From contig CBDATE010000024.1 of NCBI GenBank assembly GCA_965199815.1, positions 1 to 64,000 on the forward strand: 64,000 bases of DNA, written 5' to 3'. This document shows, piece after piece, positions 59,101-64,000 of this stretch (the first letter of the stretch is position 1; each line of letters starts with the position of its first letter). Source of the stretch: Azotimanducus sp965199815. GTDB lineage: Bacteria; Pseudomonadota; Gammaproteobacteria; Pseudomonadales; Azotimanducaceae. The notes under the pieces were generated by a model. It searched no databases and was not told the origin of the DNA. It saw only the letters and a program-made list of their open reading frames with translations. The translations under genes were made by a program, and so were the position numbers.

Positions 59101-62100
59101 ACTTCGACAAACTGGAATCAACCTCAGACGGTGACGGTGACGGCAGCCGAGGACGACGATGCGCTTACGGACGACACGGTGACACTGACGCACAGGGTGA
59201 GCGGTGCGGACTATGCGTCCGAGAGCGCGGCATCGGTGACAGTGACCATCACCGAGAACGACACACGCGGGGTGACGGTATCGCCGACTTCCCTGACGGT
59301 AGCTGAGGGTTCGACGGGGACTTATACGGTGGTGCTGGACACGCAGCCGACGGGAGATGTGACGGTGACTGTGGGTCCTGCATCGGGCGATGTGTCAGTG
59401 TCCACGACCTCGCTGGTCTTCACTTCGACGACTTGGAACCAGCCTCAAACAGTGACGGTGAGCGTCGCCGAGGACGATGACGCGCTTACGGACGACATTG
59501 TGACGCTGACGCACAGGGTGAGCGGTGCAGACTATGCGTCCGAGAGCGCGGCATCGGTGGAGGTGACGATTACCGAGAACGATGTACGCGGGGTGACGGT
59601 ATCGCCGACTTCCTTGACGGTAGCGGAGGGTTCGACGGGCACCTACACGGTGGTGCTGAATACCCAGCCGACGGGAGATGTGACGGTGACCGTGGGCGGA
59701 GCCTCGGGCGACGCATCGACATCCCCGACCTCGCTGGTCTTCACCTCGATGACTTGGAATCAGCCCCAGACGGTGACGGTGAGCGTCTCTGAGGACGACG
59801 ATGCGCTTACGGACGACACGGTGACACTCACGCACAGGGTGAGCGGTGCGGACTATGCGTCCGAGAGCGCGGCATCGGTGACAGTGACCATCACCGAGAA
59901 CGACACACGCGGGGTGACGGTATCGCCGACTTCCCTGACGGTAGCGGAGGGTTCAACGGGCACCTATACGGTGGTACTGAACACGCAACCGACGGGAGAT
60001 GTGACGGTGGCTGTGGGCCCCGCACCTGATGGAGCCTCGGGCGACGCATCGGCATCCCCGACCTCACTGACCTTCACCCCGACGACCTGGAACCAGCCCC
60101 AGGCGGTGACGGTGACGGCAGCGCAAGATGACGATGCGACGGACGACACAACCACGCTGACGCACACGGCATCGGGCGGCGACTACAATGCGGTGACGAG
60201 TAGTCTGAGGGTGCAGGTGGACGATGATGACGAGCGGGGCATTGTCTTCGACCCGCCGAGGATGCCCTCGGAGTTGCAGGAGGGAAGCGAGGTCTCCTAC
60301 GGAGTGTCGCTGCTGAGCGAGCCGTCTGGCATGGTGCGGGTGTCGCTGAGCAGCGTGTATTCAGGGGTGTCGGTGTCACCGACCACGCTAACCTTCAATC
60401 CGGCCACCTGGCAGGAGCCGCAAGCGGTGACGCTGCACATCGCCCGTGGGGCATACGCGATATCTCCGATGGCGATGGTACAGCACCTGGCATCGGGGGC
60501 GGATTACGAGGGCGTATCGGCGCAGCGGGGCCTGACTGTGGCGCGACCCCTGTCGGCCTTGTCGGTGTCGCTGGGCGTGGCAGAGACAGGGGAAGAGGGA
60601 ACAGACCTGCTGGTGCCGGTACTGCTGTCCTCGAGGCTCGGGCGGGGGGAGCAGATTCGGGTGCGCTTCGCTGTCGGAGCCGACGGGGATACGGCGACGG
60701 CTGCGGATTATCGCGTGGTTGCGGATGAGCTGGTGTTCGTTGCCGGAGGGTCCAGCGAGACGCTTCGTATCGAGGTGCTGGATGACGCGCTGTCGGAACC
60801 GGAAGAGACGCTGACGGTGTCGCTGCTGGAGGTGAGTTCGAGTAATGCGCGCCGCAAGGTGTCGCTGAGTGAGGCCGAGCGCACGTACCGGATTGCCGCG
60901 AGCGATGCCTTGAGCATCTCGCTGGGTGTCTCGACGAACCGGATTCTGGAGGGCGGGGACAGCGCCGTGTTCCGTATATCGCTGTCGGGCGGGGAGCTGG
61001 AATCGGAATTGCCGGTGGGGGTGTTTGTGCATCCGGGTTCGACGGCGGATGCAAGCGATGTGGCGGGTATGCCGGCTTTTGTGATGTTGGCATCGGGAGA
61101 GCGGGAGGCGGAGTTTGCGGTATCGGCATTGCAGGAGGCGGGGATTCAGAATGAGGGAGAAGAGCGGTTGACGCTGACACTCGGGCTATCGGAGCGTGGC
61201 GAGATACATGCGACACTCGTGGATGCGACGGCGAGCGTGGTGATAGGCGAGATTGACAGTCTGTCGCGTGAGGCAGGTGCGCGCGTCGGACTTGGTGCCT
61301 ATGCGCGGTCGGTGGGGAGCGGTTTGGTGGAGGCAATAGGGGCGCGTTCGCAGGCACTGGAGGGTGTGGGCGGAGAGTTCTCATCGATTCAGGTTGGGGG
61401 AGTGCCCCTGACGCAGACGCTTGGGCTTGGGCGTGAGGGTGAGTCAGCTGCGATTCCTGGAGTTCGGGAGGGTTTGTATCAAGGCGATACGGGTGATATC
61501 AGTTGGCATGAGGGGGTAGGTGACGCGCTCGGTATAGGTGGCGATATCGGTGGCGATATTGGTAGCAGTAGCCGATTGGGCAATGGATATGCCGAGATGA
61601 GCGGAGTAGATGATGTGAGATGGCGGGAGCAATCATCCGTCCTGCCATATGCTTCGACTGTGCCGCCGGTTGTCGGCTTGATGGGCTGTGGTGCCGAGAC
61701 ATCTCGACAAGGGTTTGCGGAAGAGGGGGCTGAAGCGTCAGATTCGCTGCCCGAGGCAGTACCGTGTCGCGCAGACAGCGCCTGGGAGATGGAACTCGCG
61801 CAGGCGTTACAGCAGCTGCTGGCACCAATGGCGGACAGCAACACACGACTGGGCAATGGACTGGGCACGAGTTCGCAAGACCTGCTGTCCGGCAGCGAGT
61901 TTCTGCTGACCCCGGCACAATCGATGGACTCCGAGCCAGGACGCTGGGCGGTCTGGGGTCAGGGGAGCCTGTCGCGCTACAACCTGAAGCAGGGCGACGA
62001 CGGGCAGATAGACGGTGACCTGCGTTCGACCCGTGTCGGGTTCGACATGCGGTTCGATGAGAGGCGGTTGGCGGGTCTGGTGTTGAGTCGGGATGTTGGC

Positions 62101-63399
62101 CGTTCGGACTTGTCAATGCCGGATGGGCAGTCGGGTTCCCTGCAAGCCGAGACCACCGGTATCTATCCCTATGTGCACTGGCGTCCGAGGCCGAAACTCG
62201 GCACCTGGGGGGCGTTCGGCTATGGCGCTGGCAAGGCGCGCCTTGATGATGGTGTGGGCGATGTGGTGGAGACGGATATCGAGCTTGGGTTGCTGGCGGC
62301 GGGTGTACATCAGGATATGCTCGAGGTGGGCAGCAGCAGTTGGGCGCTGCATTCGGATGCGTTTCTGGTAAAAGTTGATGCGGACGAGGTGGAGGGCGGT
62401 GCGCTGCTGCCATCGACCTCGGCGCGCGCCTGGCGGCTGCGCACTGCCTTGGAGGTTCAGATGGGAGCGCTGTCGTCACCGCTTTCCGGGAGAGTCGAGT
62501 TGGGTCTGCGTTTTGACGGTGGAGATGCCGCCTATGACGGGGGTGTGGAAGCAGGTGGGAGCCTCGCGTACGTGAATCCTGATGCTGGTATCGAGGTGCG
62601 GCTGCGGGGTCGGTGGATGACCTCGCTGCAATCCTCGCGGGCGGATGAACGCGGTGTCAGCCTGAATCTCACCTACGATGCGGGGATGATGAATCGCGGT
62701 TGGATGCTGACGGCGTCGCCGGAGTGGGGAGAGACATCGGCGGGTACGGGGAGCCTGTGGGACAGCGTGGAGTCCTTGGGTGCAGTGGGGGTTGGCGGCT
62801 TGCGGGCGGGCGAACCTGCACTGCGGCTGCCGGTTCGCGTGGGCTACGGCGTGGGTCTTGGTGGTGAGCGGGTGCTGACCCCGTTTGCCGAGTGGACCTC
62901 CATGGGAGAGCTGATTGAGCAGCGGGTAGGCGTGGAGCTAGCGCTGCCATTCGTGCGTGAGTTCGATGTTGAGGTCGGTCTGTACAAGCAACAGGTATCG
63001 GGGACGCGTCTGGGTGATGCGTATCACACGGGGTCATTGGGCGGCGGCTATGGTCAGGGGATGGGCGACTATGGTCAGGGGATGGGCGACTATGGTCAGG
63101 GGATGGGCGGCTATGGCCAGGGGATGGGCGGCTATGGCCAGGGGATGGGCGGTCTCACGGGTCGAGGAGGAAGCGGCTATGGCCAAGGGGGAAGCCGCCA
63201 TGACCAGGGTATGAGCGGTCTCACAGGTCGATGGGGAAGCCGCCACGCTGGGTCGCCAGTGACAGGCATGACGCTGGAAGCGCTGCTGTCGCGTTCGTTG
63301 AACGATGGATACGGGCGGTTCCTGTTCGGCACCAGGGCACTGAATGTCAGCTCCTCGTTCGAGTTCGAGGTACTCATGCACTTCGAGATGCGCTTCTGA
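46165..63399 (+). CDS. Giant surface protein, second part with C-terminal barrel (about 5744 aa)
   Basis: In-frame continuation of the same protein. The 5' limit is set by the last indel, and the GTG there is not a natural start. It holds the second half of the VCBS+PKD-like array (to 56100), one Calx-beta domain (SVTEGEAVSVAVTL...DESDETVTLGF), one FnIII domain (LPTKVTSLRVRPGDGSLSVSW), about a dozen Calx-like repeats (56745-60225), further Calx-beta-like domains, a linker rich in Gly and Ser, and an autotransporter-type barrel. The last residue is Phe (MHFEMRF), as required by the BAM machinery. If the frameshifts are errors, the complete protein is about 12,105 aa. Probable role: cell-surface adhesin with the repeat stalk outside the cell. 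Confidence 0.85.
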   Translation: MTVTDSDGADTVQAQTDEAGTYGTFSIKTNGEWEYELDNSKAATNALAAAATVTDAFSIASADGTEGTVTITVTGANDAPTADAGLDATVAEGASVTLDGTGSADPDADTTLTYSWARKSGETDNAVTLTNADKASASFTAPDDIAADVTLTFVLTVSDGTTSDTDEVVITVTGANAAATFSGDLTGEVTEDDEDKDEASGTVTVSDSDGADTVQAQTDKAGTYGTFSITTAGVWTYTLDNDKDETDALAAAATVTDAFAIQSADDTAGTVTITVTGANDAPTADAGANKTVIEGASVTLDGTDSSDPDASTTLTYSWARKSGETDNAVTLTNADKASASFTAPNDIVANATLTFVLTVSDGTASATDEVVITVTGANAAATFSGDLTGAVTEDDDTKDEATGTVAVTDSDGADTVQAQTDEAGTYGTFSIKTNGEWTYTLDNTDDDTNALAAAATVTDTFAIAAADGTEGTVTITVTGANDAPTADAGANKTVAEGASVTLDGTDSSDPDASTTLTYAWARKSGETDNAVTLTNADTASASFTAPDDIASDATLTFVLTVSDGTASDTDEVTITVTGANAAATIGGDLTGEVTEDDDTKDEASGTVTVTDSDGADTVQAQTGKAGTYGTFSIKTNGEWTYTLDNEDDDTNALASGATAEDTFAIAAADGTAGTVTITVTGANDAPTANAGADKTVTEGASVTLDGMGSSDPDTGHMLTYSWARKAGETDNAVTLTNADKASASFTAPDDIASDATLTFVLTVSDGTASDTDEVTITVTGANAAATIGGDLTGDVTEDDEDKDEASGTVAVTDSDGANTVQAQTDEAGTYGTFSIESDGDWTYTLDNTDDDTNALAAGATATDAFSITSADGTEGTVTITVTGANDAPTADAGLDATVAEGASVTLDGTDSSDSDASTTLTYSWARKAGETDNAVTLTNANTASASFTAPNDIAADVTLTFVLTVSDGTASHTDEVIITVTGVNAAATIGGTLTGAVTEDDEDKDEASGTVTITDSDGANTVQAQTDEGGTYGTFSIKANGEWKYELDNTDDDTNALAAAATATDAFSITSADGTEGTVTITVTGANDAPTANAGADATVAEGASVTLDGTGSTDPDASTTLTYAWARKTGETNNAVTLTNANTASASFTAPDDIAADATLTFVLTVSDGTASATDEVVIIVTGVNAAATIGGDLTGAVTEDDEDKDEASGTVTVSDSDGANRVQAQTDKAGTYGTFSITTAGVWTYTLDNDKDETDALAAGATVTDAFAIQSADDTAGTVTITVTGANDAPTANAGADATVAEGASVTLDGTGSSDPDASTTLTYSWARKAGETDNAVTLTNADKASASFTAPDDIVADATLTFVLTVSDGTASDTDEVIITVTGVNAAATFGGTLTGEVTEDDEDKDEAEGTVTVDDSDGADTVQAQTDEAGTYGTFNIKTNGEWTYTLDNTDDDTNALTAGTTAEDAFAIAAADGTTGTVTITVTGANDAPTADAGLDATVAEGASVTLNGTGSSDPDASTTLTYSWARKAGETDNAVTLTNADKASASFTAPDDITANVTLTFVLTVSDGTASDTDEVVITVTGANAAATIGGTLTGEVTEDDDTKDEATGTVTVTDSDGADTVQAQTDEDGIYGTFSIESDGDWTYTLDNSKTATNALASGATAEDTLAIAAADGTTGTVTITVTGANDAPTADAGANKTVIEGASVTLDGTGSSDPDASTTLTYFWTRKSGETDNAVTLTNTDKASASFTAPNDIAANATLTFVLTVSDGTASDIDEVVITVTGANAAATFGGDLTGEVTEDDEDKDEASGTVTVTDSDGADTVQAQTDKAGTYGTFSIKANGEWTYTLDNEDDDTNALAAGATAEDAFAIASADGTAGTVTITVTGANDAPTADAGADTTVTEGAPVTLDGTGSSDPDASTTLTYSWARKAGETDNAVTLTNADKASASFTAPDDIVADATLTFVLTVSDGTASDTDEVVITVTGANAAATFGGTLTGAVTEDDDTKDEASGTVTVTDSDGDDTVQAQTDKAGTYGTFSIKANGEWTYTLDNEDDDTNALAAGATVTDTFPIASADGTEGTVTITVTGANDAPTADAGADTTVTEGVSVTLDGTGSSDPDASTTLTYAWARKSGETDNAVTLTNADKASASFTAPDDIVADATLTFVLTVSDGTASDTDEVIITVTGVNAAATFGGTLTGEVTEDDEDKDEASGTVTVDDSDGADTVQAQTDKAGTYGTFSIKTNGEWTYTLDNTDDDTNALAAGATKDDAFAIASADGTAGTITITVTGANDAPTADAGANTTVTEGASVTLDGTGSSDPDASTTLTYSWARKSGETDNAVTLTNADKASASFTAPNDIAANATLTFVLTVSDGTASATDEVVITVTGANAAATFGGDLTGAVTEDDEDKDEASGTVTVDDSDGADTVQAQTDKAGTYGTFSIKTNGEWTYTLDNTDDDTNALAAGATVSDAFAIQSADDTAGTVTITVTGANDAPTADAGANKTVIEGASVTLDGTGSDPDASTTLTYSWARKSGETDNAVTLTNADKASASFTAPDDIVADATLTFVLTVSDGTVSATDEVVITVTGANAAATFGGTLTGEVTEDDEDKDEASGTVTVTDSDGADTVQAQTDEAGTYGMFSIKTNGEWTYTLDNTDDDTNALASGATAEDTFAIAAADGTAGTVTITVTGANDAPTADAGANKTVAEGASVTLDGTGSSDPDASTTLTYSWARKSGETDNAVTLTNADKASASFTAPNDIVADATLTFVLTVSDGTASDTDEVTITVTGANAAATIGGTLTGEVAEDDEDKDEASSTVTVTDSDGADTVQAQTDEAGTYGTFSIKTNGEWTYTLDNADDDTNALTTGATATDAFSIASADGTEGTVTITVTGANDAPTADAGADTTVVEGASVTLDGTGSSDPDVSTTLTYSWARKAGETDNAVTLSNADKASASFTAPDDIVADATLTFVLTVSDGTASATDEVVITVTGANAAATFSGDLTGDVTEDDEDKDEASGTVTVSDSDGANTVQAQTDEAGTYGTFSIETNGEWTYTLDNSKTATNALAADATVSDAFAIQSADSTAGTVTITVTGANDAPTADAGADTTVAEGATVTLDGTDSSDPDASTTLTYSWARKSGETDNAVMLTNGDTASASFSAPDDIVADVTLTFVLTVSDGAASDTDEVVITVTGVNAAAAIGGDLTGAVTEDDEDKDEASGTVTVTDSDGADTVQAQTGKAGTYGTFSIKANGEWEYELDNSKAATNALAAGTAAEDAFEIAAADGTTGTVTITVTGADDAPTVTVSFGAATYSVTEGEAVSVAVTLSADPERSVTIPVTRTNGTGAVADDYNVSVSVAFASGETLKTLTFSATDDLVDESDETVTLGFGTLPARVTAGTVSQAVVTITDNDDSLPTKVTSLRVRPGDGSLSVSWTAASVAPNGYSVRWRVQGPGTLLSAINEVEGTSFDIPNLSNGTTYVVRVDTRNAANTGVQKGTNVSAVGTPVGLEFSARSLVVPEGGSNTYTVKLTTLPTGDVTVTVGGALGDVSVSPGTLTFTTDNWSTAQAVTVGAAQDNDVEDDTVTLSHTAVGGGYEPASGSVTVTVDDDDTRGVTVSPTSLTVAEGSTGTYMVVLNTQPTGDVTVTVGGALGDVSVSRSSLVFTPTTWNQPQTVTVSVAEDDDALTDDTVILTHRVTGADYASESAASVTVIITENDARGVTVSPTSLTVAEGATGTYTVVLDTQPTGDVTVAVGGVSGDVSVSRISLVFTPTNWNQPQTVTVTAAQDDDATDDMVTLTHRVTGADYASESAASVEVTIIENDTRGVTVSPTSLTVAEGSTGTYTVVLNTQPTGDVTVTVGGALGDVSVSRSSLVFTPTTWNQPQTVTVSVAEDDDALTDDMVTLTHGVSGADYSSESAASVEVTITEKDVRGVTVSPTFLTVAEGSTGTYTVVLNTQPTGDVTVAVGGASGDVSVSRASLVFTPTTWNQPQTVTVSAAEDDDALTDDTVILTHRVTGADYASESAASVTVIITENDARGVTVSPTSLTVAEGATGTYTVVLDTQPTGDVTVAVGGVSGDVSVSRISLVFTPTNWNQPQTVTVTAAQDDDATDDMVTLTHRVTGADYASESAASVEVTIIENDTRGVTVSPTSLTVAEGSTGTYTVVLNTQPTGDVTVTVGGALGDVSVSRSSLVFTPTTWNQPQTVTVSVAEDDDALTDDMVTLTHGVSGADYSSESAASVEVTITEKDVRGVTVSPTFLTVAEGSTGTYTVVLNTQPTGDVTVTVGGASGDVSMSRSSLVFTSTNWNQPQTVTVTAAEDDDALTDDTVTLTHRVSGADYASESAASVTVTITENDTRGVTVSPTSLTVAEGSTGTYTVVLDTQPTGDVTVTVGPASGDVSVSTTSLVFTSTTWNQPQTVTVSVAEDDDALTDDIVTLTHRVSGADYASESAASVEVTITENDVRGVTVSPTSLTVAEGSTGTYTVVLNTQPTGDVTVTVGGASGDASTSPTSLVFTSMTWNQPQTVTVSVSEDDDALTDDTVTLTHRVSGADYASESAASVTVTITENDTRGVTVSPTSLTVAEGSTGTYTVVLNTQPTGDVTVAVGPAPDGASGDASASPTSLTFTPTTWNQPQAVTVTAAQDDDATDDTTTLTHTASGGDYNAVTSSLRVQVDDDDERGIVFDPPRMPSELQEGSEVSYGVSLLSEPSGMVRVSLSSVYSGVSVSPTTLTFNPATWQEPQAVTLHIARGAYAISPMAMVQHLASGADYEGVSAQRGLTVARPLSALSVSLGVAETGEEGTDLLVPVLLSSRLGRGEQIRVRFAVGADGDTATAADYRVVADELVFVAGGSSETLRIEVLDDALSEPEETLTVSLLEVSSSNARRKVSLSEAERTYRIAASDALSISLGVSTNRILEGGDSAVFRISLSGGELESELPVGVFVHPGSTADASDVAGMPAFVMLASGEREAEFAVSALQEAGIQNEGEERLTLTLGLSERGEIHATLVDATASVVIGEIDSLSREAGARVGLGAYARSVGSGLVEAIGARSQALEGVGGEFSSIQVGGVPLTQTLGLGREGESAAIPGVREGLYQGDTGDISWHEGVGDALGIGGDIGGDIGSSSRLGNGYAEMSGVDDVRWREQSSVLPYASTVPPVVGLMGCGAETSRQGFAEEGAEASDSLPEAVPCRADSAWEMELAQALQQLLAPMADSNTRLGNGLGTSSQDLLSGSEFLLTPAQSMDSEPGRWAVWGQGSLSRYNLKQGDDGQIDGDLRSTRVGFDMRFDERRLAGLVLSRDVGRSDLSMPDGQSGSLQAETTGIYPYVHWRPRPKLGTWGAFGYGAGKARLDDGVGDVVETDIELGLLAAGVHQDMLEVGSSSWALHSDAFLVKVDADEVEGGALLPSTSARAWRLRTALEVQMGALSSPLSGRVELGLRFDGGDAAYDGGVEAGGSLAYVNPDAGIEVRLRGRWMTSLQSSRADERGVSLNLTYDAGMMNRGWMLTASPEWGETSAGTGSLWDSVESLGAVGVGGLRAGEPALRLPVRVGYGVGLGGERVLTPFAEWTSMGELIEQRVGVELALPFVREFDVEVGLYKQQVSGTRLGDAYHTGSLGGGYGQGMGDYGQGMGDYGQGMGGYGQGMGGYGQGMGGLTGRGGSGYGQGGSRHDQGMSGLTGRWGSRHAGSPVTGMTLEALLSRSLNDGYGRFLFGTRALNVSSSFEFEVLMHFEMRF
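56745..60225 (+). repeat. Tandem Calx-like repeats (11 clear units of about 320 bp)
   Basis: Units read RGVTVSPTSLTVAEGSTGTY, then TVVLNTQPTGDVTVTVG, SLVFTPTTWNQPQTVTV, EDDDALTDDTVTLTHRVSG and ADYASESAASVTVTI. The first unit (GLEFSARSLVVPEGGSNTY) is divergent, ten follow closely, and a degenerate one (RGIVFDPPRMPSELQEGSEV) comes after. DNA at about 57250-58086 is repeated almost exactly at 58210-59046 (offset 960), three units duplicated as a block. Confidence 0.88.
61930..63399 (+). other. Autotransporter-type outer-membrane beta-barrel domain
   Basis: Last 490 codons. Begins GRWAVWGQGSLSRYNLKQG and continues with alternating strands typical of the family: TRVGFDMRFDERRLAGLVLS, TTGIYPYVHWRPRPKLGTWG, FGYGAGKARL, ELGLLAAGVHQDML, GRVELGLRFDGGD and RVGYGVGLGGERVLTPFAEW. 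It ends FEFEVLMHFEMRF. This places the protein in type V secretion, with the repeats exported through the barrel. Confidence 0.85.
63049..63153 (+). repeat. 21-bp tandem repeats inside the barrel domain (YGQGMGD/G)
   Basis: Five copies of TATGGTCAGGGGATGGGCGAC, with GGC or GAC at the end, encode YGQGMG-D/G. Degenerate Gly-rich copies follow to about 63240 (GLTGRGGSGYGQGG, GLTGRWGSRH). They sit between barrel strands near the C-terminus, probably in a loop. Being a multiple of three, gain or loss of units would keep the frame. Confidence 0.88.
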
Positions 63400-63446
63400 T
63401 TCCTGAAAGTATTGGCGGGAGTCTGATGCAGGGATTGTCTGCACCG

Positions 63447-64000
63447 CTACAGGATGCCCAGCTCCATCATCGAAGAACTCGCGCTGGCCGTCACCACGAT
63501 GTGATCGAGCACACGCACATCCACCAGTTTCAGGACGCGCTGCAGGGATTTGGTGATCTCGATATCGGCGTTGCTCGGTTTTGCATTGCCGGACGGGTGG
63601 TTGTGGCAGATGACGATGGCCGCGGAATTGAGCGACATGGCGATGCGCAGCACTTCGCGAAAATAGATGTTGGCGACATCCACTGTGCCGAAGAAGAGCT
63701 CGCGATATTCGATCAGCCTGTGTCGCGTATCGAGAAACAGGGCGGCGAAAATCTCTGTGTCTCTGGCACCAAGCCGCTGCTCGAAGTAGCGTCGGCTGTC
63801 CTGCGACGAGGTGTAGGCCTCTCCGCGCATGAGCGGCTCCATGGCGCTGCGCTCGCCGAGCGAGAAGGCCGCAAGCAGGGCGGCGCGCGCCGCTTCGTCA
63901 AGCGGCAGCTTTCGCCTTGATGTTGGCAGTTCGGCGAACTTGCGCAGTCCGCGCAGGCCGCCATGATCGGAGAGCAGCGAGTTCGCGACGGCGAGTGCGT
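63447..64000 (-). CDS. radC: RadC-family JAB-domain protein, partial (5' end outside the window)
   Basis: The JAB/MPN metal-binding motif is present: FFGTVDVANIYFREVLRIAM, then VICHNHPSGNAKPSNADIEITKSL, with H-x-H...S and the D of the motif. It ends DHIVVTASASSSMMELGIL. The frame stays open through the window edge; upstream residues (ALAVANSLLSDHGGLRGLRKFAELP) fit the RadC N-terminal helix-hairpin-helix area. A start at 63842 would give only 131 aa and is probably internal. The cellular role of RadC is unsettled; a DNA-repair role was proposed and later doubted. It is convergent with the giant gene, 48 bp apart. Confidence 0.93.
   Translation of the reverse strand, partial: ALAVANSLLSDHGGLRGLRKFAELPTSRRKLPLDEAARAALLAAFSLGERSAMEPLMRGEAYTSSQDSRRYFEQRLGARDTEIFAALFLDTRHRLIEYRELFFGTVDVANIYFREVLRIAMSLNSAAIVICHNHPSGNAKPSNADIEITKSLQRVLKLVDVRVLDHIVVTASASSSMMELGIL

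Overview
The window looks like a piece of a Gram-negative proteobacterial chromosome, most likely gammaproteobacterial. The reasons are a fused indolepyruvate:ferredoxin oxidoreductase next to an Lrp/AsnC regulator, a periplasmic-binding-protein/histidine-kinase pair, a giant surface protein ending in an outer-membrane beta-barrel, and generally GC-rich codon use. No rRNA, tRNA or cas gene was seen, so the organism cannot be fixed more closely.

Region 1 (1-16904) is a CRISPR array broken open by mobile DNA. 33 repeats of 36 nt run from the left edge to 2335. A copy of an IS1182-like element follows (2347-3919), then 9.0 kb of phage-like genes all on the minus strand (3920-12932), then a second directly oriented IS1182-like copy (12933-16794) that carries a nested IS21-family element (14102-16385). 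Two further repeats of the same array follow (16795-16904). The two ends of the phage-like segment are the two halves of one primase-helicase gene. Joined through a single CTAG they give an uninterrupted 749-codon frame. The segment is therefore best read as a circular element of about 9,017 bp that entered the array by recombination between IS copies. It encodes a primase-helicase, an HK97-type capsid protein, a prohead protease, a portal and about ten small proteins. No terminase, tail or integrase gene was recognised, and capsid-protease-portal order is the reverse of the usual one.

Region 2 (16943-26947) is ordinary chromosome: an Lrp/AsnC regulator divergent from the 1146-aa oxidoreductase, a STAS-domain anti-sigma-factor antagonist, and a convergent, tightly overlapping four-gene operon. 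The operon encodes a receiver-PP2C phosphatase, an RsbW-like kinase, a periplasmic binding protein and a sensor histidine kinase. Together with the STAS protein it resembles a partner-switching signalling module. A transposase remnant ends this region.

Region 3 (27017-63399) is one giant surface-protein gene of about 12,100 codons. It has its own promoter and ribosome site, a run of 22 C residues just inside the reading frame, a signal peptide, nine FnIII domains alternating with Calx-beta-like domains, 34 tandem 202-residue VCBS+PKD-like units, about a dozen Calx-like repeats and a C-terminal autotransporter-type barrel. Several single-base indels between 44060 and 46143 split it into pieces. 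They may be real or may be consensus errors in near-identical repeats. The window ends in a partial radC gene (63447-64000, minus strand).
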